Origin: Branchipolynoe longqiensis
Taxonomy: Eukaryota; Annelida; Polychaeta; Phyllodocida; Polynoidae
DNA: 64,000 nt
Direction of reading: 5' to 3'
Assembly (NCBI GenBank): GCA_030323885.1
Contig: CM059196.1
Coordinates: forward strand, 40,314,535 to 40,378,534
Below the pieces are notes generated by a model. The model ran no database searches. It had not been told where the DNA came from and was given only the letters and a program-made list of their open reading frames with translations. The position numbers and the translations under genes are program-made. Each line of letters starts with the position of its first letter. Position 1 is the first letter of the stretch. Shown one piece after another: positions 9,940 through 20,199 of the stretch.

Positions 9940-10039
9940 TTACAGTCAGTCTGAAGGATGTATCACTAGCTCTTTGTCAGTATTTCGCACCAACATTCTA
10001 TTTCGCCAAAATAGAACTGATATTGTGGTACATTGTTAG

Positions 10040-10190
10040 CCAGTCAATTAGGCTATTTAGTGTATTACCTGACCCAAATTGCTACATTAAAATGTCCACA
10101 ACTAATGTCTGTTTACAAACATAAACCGTATCTGTATTTTTAGCAAGTATGTACTGTGCATCATTTTAACCAGTGGCTCTAATCCAGGCC
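10040..10190. other. No recognised feature
   Basis: Short unique-looking gap between elements. Confidence 0.3.
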
Positions 10191-10680
10191 GAGTCGAATC
10201 AATCACTTACAAAATTGATACTTCCTAGACTGGTGCTTGGCATTACTAGGTTAGGACAATAATGACTGGTGAGCTTAATGTAATAACGTGACTGAGTGGG
10301 AAAATGTCATGATAATGTGACTGAGTTAGATCTTGAGTCATAGTGCTGACGGCTTAGTATCCTAGTGGTTGGTTGGTTGGTTGTTGAAGTTTCATGTCCT
10401 GGCAACATCTAAGGTTATATCAGGACGTGTACCGACTTGTGACAGTCGGTCCTTGCCCTATCCTACTAATGCCGAGCGTTTGGCTAGGAAGCGACAAGTA
10501 TCAATTTTGTTAGTCATTGGTTTGACTCGACCGGGAAATGAACTCCCAACCTTCCGCATGTGAGGCCTGCGCTCTACCGATTCGGCCACCAGGTCCAGCG
10601 GGCATCCAAGTGGGACAGCACTATAAAGTCATTGTCACAAGTCGGTACCGGTCCTGATATGATCTTAGGGCATACACTCA
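10191..10680 (+). mobile_element. SINE-A copy interrupted by a second SINE-A
   Basis: The outer + copy runs 10191-10367 (no head; GTCGAATCAATCACTTACAA to AGTATCCTAGTGG) and resumes at about 10602-10680 (GCATCCAAGTGGGACAGCAC to CCTGATATGATCTTAGGG). Between them sits a complete minus-strand SINE-A. The bases at the junctions (ATCCTAGTGG and ATCCAAGTGG) look like a 10-bp target duplication with one change. Confidence 0.75.
10368..10601 (-). mobile_element. SINE-A inserted into another SINE-A
   Basis: A type-1 head at the right (on + ending GCTCTACCGATTCGGCCACC) and a (GGTT)n tail at the left. The middle of the family body is deleted: CTTGTGACAGT jumps to CGGTCCTTGCCC. Confidence 0.8.
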
Positions 10681-11264
10681 AATAAATAAATAAATAAACA
10701 AACAAACAAAACAAAAAAAAACATAATTTAAGTTTAACAGTATCCGTTCAAATATGTGTTGGCGACACGCCCATCGAGCACTAAGTGGGGTTAAAAGCCT
10801 ATCTCTCAAGCCTCCCTCCTGGTGGTTGTGTGCCCCGAGCAGTAAGACTTCTCTTTAAGTTTAACTGCCCACTAGTTACGTTGTTAGTCATATATGTCCT
10901 GTTTAATTAGGCCTTAATTTCCATTAATTAGCAGGCTAATTTAGCCAAATTACGACTGTTATGTAAGCATAATTATAATCTCTACATGTGGATTGTGTTT
11001 TACCTTGACGTCTTGATTTTTTGTTTTGTTTTTGTGGGTCTCGCTGGTTTACCGGCTTTGGGAGTTGGCTGTCAGGGTCAGCTTTGAAAGATTTTCGCAA
11101 TTGTTGATATTCATTGATTAATGTTCACAAAATGTCAATATATTAAGCTATTTTATATATTACAGACGGCAGCAATTGGTTAGCCCGAATCCGATTTCTA
11201 TCACCTTAAATGTTGCGACCCAAACAAGAAAGGTTTAGGGATGGGCGATAATATAGGCACAAGA
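10681..11264. other. AT-rich DNA, no gene
   Basis: A short (AAAT)n/(AAAC)n run is at 10680-10720. The rest is unique-looking. Confidence 0.4.
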
Positions 11265-11430
11265 ATAGTTGAAACCTGACTTACAGGATTTTCCTATGAT
11301 TCCCTGACAAGTACTAACCCTATGGGGGTGGGCGGGGCAATCCGCGTTTTTGCGGGAATTCGCCCTTGGCGGCAAGGTCTCTGCCCAATTTCCGTTTTTT
11401 CAGTTGAAGTCCACTTTCATCCCTGGGGTT
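11265..11430 (+). mobile_element. Degenerate CG element (3' half)
   Basis: ATTCCCTGACAAGTACTAAC, CTATGGG and the terminus CTTTCATCCCTG match the right half of the CG copies at 40499 and 56890. The left half is not recognisable. Confidence 0.55.
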
Positions 11431-11464
11431 AGTTAATTGGATGAAAGATGTATGTATCTGTGCT

Positions 11465-12148
11465 TAAGGTTGCATTGTCCGATTGTTTTGAGTTTCTGAC
11501 ATTTTCTGAGATAACTACATTAGGTTGATCCTTATAATGCATTTGACTTTAGCTTGAATGAGAGATATGCTCCAGGAGATAACAAATGTTTGAACACTGC
11601 GCTCCACAGTCTCCAGCCAGTTAGCAGTTCCTCGGAGCAGACTCAAAGGCTTTGGGGATTGTGGTTTTAGTATTGCTGCCCCGAGACTGTGGAATGCTCT
11701 GCCAGGATATATCACAGATTGTAAATCTGTTGGTGCTTTTAAAAAAGGTCTGAAGCCACATTTGTTTGAATCTGCTTTTAACTAGGTGAAATTTATTTTC
11801 CTGTATATTTGTTTGTTATGTAAAACGTCTTGAGAACGGCTTGCTGAATCAGGCGCTATATAAATGTTTTTATTATTATTATTATTATGAAGTAACTATT
11901 TTAAGTGGCTAACATTTGAGATATGTGAAGTGCAACCATGCAAAATTAATTTTGACATGCATGGCAAAACTCTGACTTGATAGGCTTTGGCAGTAACAGC
12001 TTCTATTCAATTGCCTCAGTATTTCTTTCTAATTGGTGACAAATGTTTAATAAATTAGCCAGTATCTAAGTTAGATATGTAGAATCAAATTTAGATAATT
12101 CTTTTGGTTTTGAAAATTTGATGTTTTCATCGGACTATGCAGATTTAA
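11465..12148 (+). mobile_element. M1 element split by a LINE fragment
   Basis: The left part (11465-11555) has the M1 start AAGGTTGCATTGTCCGAT and TTAGGTTGATCCTTATAATG. The right part (11887-12148) resumes at GAAGTAACTATTTTAAGTGG and ends CATCGGACTATGCAGATTT. Removing 11556-11886 restores the order seen in the intact copy at 34769-35118. Confidence 0.8.
11556..11886 (+). pseudogene. LINE 3' end (reverse transcriptase ORF C-terminus and 3' UTR)
   Basis: An open stretch encodes LAVPRSRLKGFGDCGFSIAA, then PRLWNALPGY and FKKGLKPHLFESAFN, ending at TAG 11783-11785. That is the usual C-terminal tail of CR1/L2-type non-LTR retrotransposon polyproteins. The 3' UTR follows (GAGAACGGCTTGCTGAATCA, GCGCTATATAAATG) and ends in (TTA)n. 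The piece is 5'-truncated, as expected for LINE insertions, and sits inside an M1 element. The same 3' UTR recurs at 45400-45497. Confidence 0.8.
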
Positions 12149-12204
12149 CTTCATGTCATGAGGGATTGTCATATGGTAGATCTAGTTTTAATAACAGGGT
12201 AGGA

Positions 12205-12440
12205 CAATAAGGTCTGCCCGGTTGCCCAGGGCACCTAGTTTACTCAGTCGGGCAGGTGAAGTTCTCGGTGACCTGCCCGAGTGGGCAAATAGTTATTTTT
12301 CTGCTTCTGCAGATTTCAGTTTCCATTGGCTGGCTTGGGAATGCGCAAGTAGTTTTATCACTCGGGCAAGTAGACAATTCAGTCACTTGCCCGATTGGGC
12401 AAGTGGGGAAAAAAGGTACTGTCCTACCCCGTCTACTATC
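12205..12440 (+). repeat. Module of CTTGCCC / GGGCAAG palindromes
   Basis: Short inverted words (ACTCAGTCGGGCAGGTGA, GACCTGCCCGAGTGGGCAA, CACTTGCCCGATTGGGCAAG) recur four times. The overlapping frames are repeat-driven. It resembles in design the CACTTGTCC/GGACAAGTG module at 28130-28320. Confidence 0.6.
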
Positions 12441-12516
12441 ATATAATGCTGAGTAAAGAATGAAAACGTGTACTAAAGTTAAAATCAGCTGTTTCCTGAT
12501 CTAACCTGGTAGCAGT

Positions 12517-12745
12517 ATAGACGATTTACACAACCAATCATCCCTCTGGCAGCAATAGCATCATTGCTGTTGTGTGTGACAGCAGCTCACCGTGCCGGAT
12601 GCACTGTGGAAACGGTCTTATAGACGATTTCCACAACCAAACTACTCACTGATAGTAGTGGCAAGAACTAATGTTGTCGGTATCAGCTTACTGTGACTGC
12701 TTTGTGGAAAATGTTTTATGAAGTATTTCCACCACCGACCTTCCC
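12517..12745 (+). repeat. Imperfect tandem repeat, period about 100 bp
   Basis: TATAGACGATTTACACAACC, TATAGACGATTTCCACAACC and a more diverged AAGTATTTCCACCACCGACC recur about every 100 bases, each followed by a CTCTGG-like or CACTGA-like segment and a GTGGAAA end. Confidence 0.6.
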
Positions 12746-12767
12746 TCTGACTGTACAGTCTTATTCA

Positions 12768-13523
12768 GGGCCCGTATGCATGGAGCAGTGTTAGCGATGT
12801 GTGGTGTTATCGCTCTAACACAGGGTAGTTAACACGGTTATCGGTGTCATCGAGAACTATGTCAAGCCGTATGCATGGGCGCTTAAACGGTGAGTGTTAG
12901 CTAAACGTGAATGTATTTATAGATTTGGGAAATCCCTCTGCGTTTGTAGCCATATAATAGGCTCAAATCTATTAAATGCTATCATATTTAACAGAATTAC
13001 ATATGCAATAAGTGAAATTTGATCAATTTAACCCTAAATTCGAACCCTCCTTAAGGCTACCGCCGCATTGGCGGCGATATTAATAGTTATATTTTCGAAT
13101 CGACGAACGTAAAGTAAACAAATCGCCGCCACCGCCGCATCGACATCGCTTTCCATACTGGCAGCGGCGGCGGTTTGTTGATTACCTTCGTCGATTCGAA
13201 AATATAACTATTAATATCGCTGCCAATGCGGCGGCAGCGTTAATATCGCTTCGTTTTTAGGGTTAATTTGATTAAATTTCACTTATTTCGTATTTAATTC
13301 TGTCAAATATGATAGCATTAAATAGTTGGGTGTCCATCCTGACACTAACCTAACACTAACACCGCTGTAAACCTGCTAGGGGGCAGGTTTACATTCTTCG
13401 ACTTTAAACGTGCGGTGTTAGGCCTAACACTGCTCCATGCATACCAACTTTTCTGCGCTAAACCAGAAATCCCGCCATAAACGCGTTTTGGGTCGCTAAC
13501 ACCGCTCCATGCATACGGCCCCA
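12768..13523. mobile_element. FB1 foldback element, copy 1
   Basis: Terminal inverted repeats are GGGCCCGTATGCATGGAGCA and TGCTCCATGCATACGG-type at the right. The pairing continues inward almost to the centre: AAATCTATTAAATGCTATCA, AAGTGAAATTTGATCAATTT and TATTTTCGAATCGACGAA on the left each have inverted partners at 13190-13330. Each arm is about 370 bp. GCCGCCGCNGC runs flank the centre. There is no ORF. Confidence 0.85.
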
Positions 13524-13632
13524 GGACGGGTACCGCCTTGTGACAGTGCACACTCATGGCGACTTTATAGTGCTGTCCCACTAGAGTACCAGGCCGCCAG
13601 CACCATGATCCAATGTCTCACTGTCACATTAA
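13524..13632 (-). mobile_element. SINE-A fragment (3' part)
   Basis: GGACGGGTACCGCCTTGTGA to CAGCACCATGATCC on +. It abuts the right end of the FB1 element. Confidence 0.7.
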
Positions 13633-13779
13633 AGGGTTAACTTTGGAGATATTCGAAGTGAAAACGCCCCCCCCCCCCCCGCGGCAAAAAGAATATCAGC
13701 CTAAATGTCAAAATACTGGACACAATGGCAGTCAGAAATGACAGGTTCTATTCAATTCTGAGTGTTAAATCAGGTATTG

Positions 13780-13905
13780 GTGCCGGCGGCATGGTATTCC
13801 AGTGAGACAGCACTATATAAAGTCAGCACGAGTGCGCATTGTAACAAGTTGGTACCCGTCAATGATATGACCTTGAATGGTGCAAGGACCAGAAACCACA
13901 AATAA
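13780..13905 (+). mobile_element. SINE-A fragment (3' part)
   Basis: GGTGCCGGCGGCATGGTATT, GACAGCACTATATAAAGTC and GATATGACCTTGAATGG. Neither the head nor the first body half is present. Confidence 0.7.
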
Positions 13906-13944
13906 ACAAATATATGCACGAGTGTCCCAGTATGTAGGTTGGTA

Positions 13945-14012
13945 GGCTACGGTAATTATTTTGATTGCGAACATTTGATGTTTTCATCGGACGATGCAGC
14001 TTTCAATAATAC
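13945..14012 (+). mobile_element. M1 3' end fragment
   Basis: ACATTTGATGTTTTCATCGG followed by ACGATGCAGCTTT matches the M1 right terminus. Confidence 0.6.
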
Positions 14013-14407
14013 CCTGTTCTTTATCACAAATAGAAAATAGGGACTAGATGAGAAACCAGGCTAGGTGTAGTTGTATCCTCATTTGTAGTTTGATCATAGA
14101 GGCACCTGCCACATCCCACAGCGCCCCTATCGGTTACTGGTTGGTTCATACACACATCTCCAGGTGGCGCGATCAACTTTGCAGGCCAGTTTTACTAAGG
14201 GTTCGCCGATAAATGTATAAAGTGTTGCAAACATGATGTCAACATGACATACATACTTTTTAATTATCCTGGAACTATGTCAGCTTATCACCCTGGCATC
14301 ATAAGCAATGGACATTATTTTTGCATGGTTAGAAATGAGGTCTGTACAAGATTTGTTTGGTTATATGCAATACACTAACACTATTTAGTGTGGGGTGTGT
14401 GGTGGTG

Positions 14408-14891
14408 TTGCGGATTCACAGGGACACCAGTTTGTGAGGGACACATTGCTTCTGCACATGCGTCAAAATCGAACAGCATTGTCACTAACGTTATAATTTT
14501 AATATAATGTTTTTGGTAAAGATCTTTTCTATATGTATACCAAACGATTTGGTTCTAGATGGTGTAATTTGAGAGATATTTGACTTCTTCTGTATTTTCC
14601 GTATGAACATTGCTCACGACCATTGACAATGCCTTGAGTTTGATGGTACGCGCAGTGCAAAACGTTAGTTTTATTCAAAATTAATAGAAATCAAGAACCC
14701 TAACCTTATCAATTTAATATAGTCTTTATGGTAAAGATGTTTTCTCTATGTCTACCAAGCGATTAGTTTCTAGATGGTGTAATTTGAGAGATATTTGACT
14801 TCTTCCGTATGAAGATTTGCTCACGGCCGTTAACAATGCATTTCAATGGAAGTGTCCCTGGCAAACTGGTGTCCCTCGGAATCCGCATCAG
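14408..14891 (+). mobile_element. TIR element carrying two M2 modules, copy 1
   Basis: Left end TGTTGCGGATTCACAGGGAC (then ACCAGTTTGTGAGGGACAC) and right end GTGTCCCTGGCAAACTGGTG (then TCCCTCGGAATCCGCATCA) are inverted repeats of about 40 bp. Inside are two direct copies of the M2 module (GCGCAGTGCAAAACGTTAG, AACCCTAACCTTATCAATTT, GAGAGATATTTGACTTCTTC). An inverted second copy of the whole element lies at 38183-38662. The outer 9 bases (GTGTGGTGG and GTGGGATGG) may be a diverged target duplication. Confidence 0.8.
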
Positions 14892-15879
14892 TGGGATGGG
14901 GTGCTGGTGTGAGTTAGTGAGTGTCGTGTGTGGGTTTGTGAGTGCATTGTGGGGGTGTGTATGTATGTGTAATTTACCTCCATAGGGGCTTGAGAAGAAG
15001 GTAATTGTTGTCTGTACAAAGCTCAAGTAATGATTAATATAAATGCATTGTATTAATTCGACAACCGGATGGCTCAACTCTGAATACAACTGAAGAATTG
15101 TATTTTAGCAACACATTTGATTGAATGGATGTGCTGGGTGTGGTGTTGCAAAATGTCACATCAATTATATAGTTTTCTTTCCCCACTTTATTCTCCTATT
15201 CTTTATGTGACGCAGTGCGTGAGTTTTGTTTAAAGGTTACCATCTTACCCTCCCCCAATTGTTATTTTCGTATTTCCTATAATCAAAAAAATAATAATTT
15301 AAAAAGAAGAGAAAAAAAGAGAAAAATATCATTGGATGAATATAAAGCACTGTCCTGTTTTGTGGGGGGGTTTTGTGCTGTCTTTTTGTTGTCTTTTTTT
15401 TTAAGGTGAGAAGGTTCACACGCATTAAACAAAAACAGGTACTGCAATTGCATAGCTGCGCAAAATAGGTTTGTCCTCGTGCGACTTGGTAATACTGAAC
15501 TGTAATCTCTTTTTTGTTGTGGACTCCGACAAGAAAAAGACCTCTTTAGAACCCCTCGGTATATGGCGATATGCGCGCGCATCAAAGCATGGGAAGGTAC
15601 GTCGAAAGATGAATCGGTCAACCCAAAGTATATTTATTTCAAGTTACTCAGTGGAGACAGTTGCTTATTTCAGACACCATTTGGGTTTGTTGTTGTCGTT
15701 TCTGGTTTTGTTTGTTGTTGGGGTGTTTCTTTTTTTATTATGGAAAAGTAAGTTCATGCTCGCTGGACACATTGGAGAATTTTTCAGATTATCGGCATGG
15801 AGAATGTAGGATTGATGACATTATCTGGCCATACTGACCTGAAGGTCTACAAGCTATATTTCTGTGATATAATTTTAGA
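14892..15879. other. AT-rich DNA without supported genes
   Basis: Includes a 112-codon frame at 15471-15809 with a hydrophobic run. It has no recognisable domain and overlaps frames on the other strand, so I do not call it. Confidence 0.4.
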
Positions 15880-16187
15880 TAAATATATTAGCTTGATTGT
15901 TCATCTACCTTTTAAAATAAATTATAGTAGCTTATATTTTCAAGAGTGTGAAGATATTTCATGCTACATTAATTTTGAGTGCAAACATGGAAAATTAGTT
16001 TTAGCATACTTGCACCATAGACTTCTGCAGTAACAGGTTCTGTTAAATTAACTCAGCATTGGCTTCTATGCAGAAACAAATGCTTAATAAGTGCATCATT
16101 ATCTAACTTAGATTTGTAGAATCAAATCTAAATAATTATTTTGGTTTTGAAAATTTGATGCTTCATCGGACTATGCAGCTTTAATTC
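15880..16187 (+). mobile_element. M1 element, 5' end eroded
   Basis: GTAACAGGTTCTGTTAAATT, AACAAATGCTTAATAAGTGC and the terminus CATCGGACTATGCAGCTTTA match M1. The left third is weak. Confidence 0.75.
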
Positions 16188-16437
16188 TACCACGGGCAAC
16201 CGACTGTTCGCTCATATGCATCACCTGCTATTCATTACCTACCCATTGTACAGAAGTTAGTCATCGTGGGAAACGTCTAAGTAGTTGTGTTAACCCATGG
16301 GGGATATATCTGATCATAGATCACCTGACCTGATAGTAATCTACTGAATATGACGTTACCTTAGCTTTTTTTGGTTTAAATCCGGCTAAATCGATCAATA
16401 GTATTCCAGTAGGCTATCTTGGGCATTACAACAAATC

Positions 16438-16467
16438 ATTTATTTATTTATTTATGTATTTATTTAG
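16438..16467. repeat. (TTTA)n microsatellite
   Basis: Seven TTTA/TGTA units. Confidence 0.9.
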
Positions 16468-16641
16468 CAGGTTGATTCAATGTGACCTCACATGACTTTA
16501 CAACCTACCAGTTTAAACAGATTTAAAAAGAAGAAATGAACGGAAGGAGAGGGGCTGGGAAGAAGAAAATCTGAACTTTTCACACAGGATTGGTCACAAT
16601 CCAGTCATTTTATATAACTGTTGTCTATTGTATAAATTTGC

Positions 16642-16681
16642 TGTGGTGTGTCTGTGCGTGTGTGCGTGTGTGTGTGTGCGC

Positions 16682-16722
<41 letters not shown>

Positions 16723-16732
16723 TGTGACGCGG
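16642..16732. repeat. (TG)n microsatellite
   Basis: TG/CG repeat with GTGCGTG interruptions, then about 20 uninterrupted TG units. The surrounding 16190-17124 shows no other repeat or gene. Confidence 0.95.
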
Positions 16733-17124
16733 GGGCCTAATGCTAAGCCCCAAGGACTCCAGTGGGTGAGCCCCGTCTGGTCTGAGATGAGCATGGTTCA
16801 TCTTCCATCGATGATCTTCATTGGAAATCCAATATCACTTGGGAAAATGTATATCTGGCTCGGTGTATACAGTCGGCGTCAGTTCAAACGAGCCGGGTCG
16901 GCTAGCGTCTGTTCGGTTAGTGGCCGGTATTGCGAGTCGTGACGTGTTGGCGAAAACGTGCCTAATCTTCAGTAGATAAGAAGATCGGACTTCGTCAGGC
17001 CGAGCCTTCCTTTCAAATTCTATACGGCTGGACGTTCCAAGATTGGTTCTAACGCCACCTCCAGATCGCACCGTCTAAACACCATGGTGAGCCAATAGCA
17101 GATAGAACACCACTGTTATTTTAT

Positions 17125-17385
17125 AATCCAAAGAAGCTTGTTTTTATTTAACGACGCATCTAGAGCACATTGGTTTTTATCATCGGCTATTGGACGTCAA
17201 ACATATGGTCATTCTGACATATTTATAGGAGGAAACCCGCTGCTGCCACATAGGCTACTCTTTCCGAGAAAGCAGCAAGGGATCTTTTATATGCACTTTC
17301 CCACAGACAGGACAGCACATACCACAGCCTTTGAACCAGTTGTGGACCACTGGTTGGAACGGAAAATAGGGTTTTATAATCCAGC
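17125..17385 (-). mobile_element. SINE-B, 5' truncated
   Basis: Minus-strand copy of the 7919 family: on + it reads TTTATTTAACGACGCATCTA, GCAGCAAGGGATCTTTTATA and ACCACTGGTTGGAACGGAAA. The tRNA-like head is absent. It keeps the internal GATCCCTTGCTGC segment that is shortened in the 7919 copy. Confidence 0.85.
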
Positions 17386-17754
17386 AGGGGACGCGTAATT
17401 TCACTGTACTTGGTGGCGACAGTACAGCTTGAGGATTTGGAATGTGAGCCACCACCCGGTTGACACCCAGTGACCATATCTCTGGTTTATCTGATATGGT
17501 GACAGTATGAACAGGCTTAGGCGAAACCCACGCAGGGTTAGGTAAGTGCTGTGTTCGATTACTATTTAAATACTATTGACAGGCGCGTTATATCGACATT
17601 GGCAAACCGCAGATAACAAGAACAAACGAGATAACAAGAACAAACGAGTTCTTCGATGAAAAGAGTGTGTTTTTTATATGTCGGCATGCAATTCAAAATG
17701 CATGTATGTTTGAATTAGAACGGGATGGTTTTTTTAGTTTTTTTTAAAGAGGGC

Positions 17755-18825
17755 TTCACACTGGCTGTATTCGATTATGACTCTCCGGACATCCGAGTAG
17801 TCAGGATTTCAAATAGAACACTGCGAGTGGATCCTAAAAATGCACGGGCCGTGTGCAAAACGACCCAACCCCAGTGCCCCACGTCTTGTCTGGGGGTGCT
17901 AGGAGCATTTGTGCTGGTTCCTGTGTGTGGCATGTACTGCAAAGCTTCTTTTTTTTGTATTAATGTCAAAGACCATCTAAATTAAAATGGACATATATCA
18001 AAATTTTGCAATAATGAAATACTTTAAATTCTATCTTGCTGTAGTTATATTGGTTATTAACAACAACAACAGTTTTGGATTAAACCACCATTTTTTTCAC
18101 CCCGAGCGCATTCGGTAATGCAACCCGAGGTTGTAGGGCCTGCGGATGCGCCAAAAAGTAGTTTAGATCACCCGAATTGTTTAATCGAATACGGCCAATA
18201 TGGGTGTTCCGAGTTTCGCTGGTTCCTCAGGAAGGACTGAACCTGTGTGCGACCCAGCACGTCTGATCTCAGCTTCGGCTTAAGATGGGGGCTGCTGTGT
18301 GGCCCGATCCTTCACTATAGGCTGTATACTTTAAACTCACTTTGCCTCCTGGGGCGTAATCGATTAATCAACTCGGGTCACCCGAGCCACTTTTTCGCGC
18401 AAGCGCACATCCTACAGGCTCGGGTCGAATAATCAAATACGCTTCTCCATGCTCGGGGTGAAAAAAATGGTGGCTTAATCCAAAACCTTTTTTTTTTTAA
18501 AATAAATAACCAATAAAACTACAGCAAAATAGGATTTAAAGTATTTTATGATGGCATAGTTTAGTTATATTTCCATTTCATTAATCTAGGTTATTTTTTT
18601 TTTAACCATGTAAGACTGGTACTGGTAGCTCTTATCCTGCAGGACGGTACCAGCACAAATGTGACATCATCGTTCGTAGCCAACCCCAGCTGAGAGGTGG
18701 GTCACTGGGTTCGGATCATTTTACACATGGCACGTGTATTTGTCAACTCTACTCGCGGTGTTTGATTTGAAATTCTGACGACTCGAATGACCCGAGTCTC
18801 CCGGGTCGTGTTAATCGATTACTGC
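17755..18825. mobile_element. Large foldback (palindromic) element
   Basis: Left arm words have inverted partners in the right arm in mirrored order: GTATTCGATTATGAC with GTGTTAATCGATTACTG; GATTTCAAATAGAACACTGC with GGTGTTTGATTTGAAATTC; GCATTTGTGCTGGT with ACCAGCACAAATG; TGAAATACTTTAAATTCTA with its mirror near 18534; and GGATTAAACCACCATTTTTT (18079) with AAAAATGGTGGCTTAATCC (18463). Arms exceed 350 bp with many mismatches. The centre (18195-18270) has its own inverted relative outside the element at 19165-19235. Confidence 0.75.
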
Positions 18826-18854
18826 CCTGATGAGCAGACTTGGTGGGGTTCTTA

Positions 18855-19147
18855 TGCCTGGTACACACCTACCGTATACGATTCGCGCACTAAAACTCGC
18901 GACTCAACCCGCGACTCAACCCGCGACTCAACCCGACCTGCTTAAAACTGAAAATGGGCCGATTCATTTTTCGAATCGCGAATCGCAATCGGCCCGTTTT
19001 AGCCCTAAAACTGAGTTTTTAGTCATGAATCGCAATCGCTAGGTGTGCGCTCCCCGCGCACACCTAGCGATTTTTGTGCACGAAACGGGCAGTTTTAGAT
19101 AGTATACGGTAGGTGGGTGCGCACACACGGTAGGTGTGTACTAGGCA
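18855..19147. mobile_element. TIR element with TTA flanks (Harbinger-like MITE)
   Basis: Ends TGCCTGGTACACACCTAC and GTAGGTGTGTACTAGGCA are inverted repeats with one mismatch. TTA flanks both sides (18852-18854, 19148-19150). The inner arms pair further (CCGTATAC / GTATACGG, and TCGCGAATCGC words). Three tandem CGCGACTCAACC units are near the left end. A 3-bp TTA duplication is typical of PIF/Harbinger. Confidence 0.8.
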
Positions 19148-19164
19148 TTACCATACCTTTATTT

Positions 19165-19240
19165 ATATGTAGCTGCGATCCGGCATGCTGGGTCTCAGCC
19201 TACGTCCTTCCTGAGGGACCAGCGGAACTCGGAACATACA
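19165..19240 (-). repeat. Inverted relative of the 17.8-18.8 kb foldback centre
   Basis: Read on the minus strand, GTTCCGAGTTCCGCTGGTCC then CTCAGGAAGGAC matches 18205-18240 (GTTCCGAGTTTCGCTGGTTC). The match continues through the GACCCAGCA segment. Confidence 0.65.
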
Positions 19241-20080
19241 TATTACTAGTTGCTGTAACTAAATTACCTTTAGCCAAAGTTGCAATCCCTTATTGTATTT
19301 CGTTGCAGACGACACACTTTCTGCGTCTAATTACCGAAGTGTCATTGATATATAAACTGTAAAATACAGTTTAATCAATAAATAACCTCTACCGTTGTAA
19401 GGTGGAGTGGCGTATATGCTTGGATTATATACAGGTATGTGCTTGGAGATCCTACTCACGTGTTCCATGCCGGGGGGGGGGGCTGAGGGGGAAGGAGGGG
19501 TGGGGGGGGGCACGTCTCACCACCTTTGTTGATGTGACGGTGACGTTTTCCACCACTAGAGGTCAGTGCAAACGCGCTTCGCGTGACGTCATATCCTACC
19601 GCGGTGTCTGTCATTTCTGACATTTATTCGCTGCGGGCTTTGGCCCGTTCTGAGATTATGAGCATTCCACCTGACAACAAACATAGGCAGTGGTCCTAAT
19701 TGTTATTCCGATATTGTTGTTTTTCTATTAGTAGCAATGGAAATTTTCATCTGCAGCCTCACCCCGTATACTCAAATTGAAGGTTGAATTGTGGTTATTA
19801 TTGACATTATTTTATTTATTGTAGATCTGGCTGTCGCTATTTATTACTTTGATCAAGTACATTGACACAAATAAATGGTATTACTAACACTCTGTTGGAA
19901 AGTAGTGGAGTGACATTGAAAAACTGGGGATGGTGGGGTGTTTTTTTCCACTTAAACATGTATAGCAACGATTCTTATTTATATTTGCTTTGGTTTGGTG
20001 TTGTTATTTTCCCCTTCCGAAACAGAAAGTGGCTACCTTCCTTTCTTTCTTTTTTAGAGTTTAATTGAGGGGGGTCAGAG
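19241..20080. other. No gene; G-rich run
   Basis: A strong poly(G)/GGGGAAGG tract lies at 19471-19512. Otherwise AT-rich unique-looking DNA. Confidence 0.4.
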
Positions 20081-20140
20081 AGACAGAGAGAGGAGGAGGG
20101 GGAGAAAGGGGAGGGAGAAAGAGGCACATGGACAGAAAGA
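20067..20140 (+). repeat. Polypurine (GA-rich) tract
   Basis: About 70 bases almost free of pyrimidines (GAGAGAGGAGGAGGGGGAGA). A (TA)n run follows at 20170-20198. Confidence 0.85.
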
Positions 20141-20199
20141 TACAGACGTACATCTCATGTATTAAATGCAGTATATGTGTATATATATATATATATATC

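Noticed and set aside
15471..15809. 112-codon frame with a hydrophobic stretch, possible membrane protein
   Set aside because: T-rich DNA gives Leu/Phe/Val runs by chance. No start context, domain or splice site supports it.
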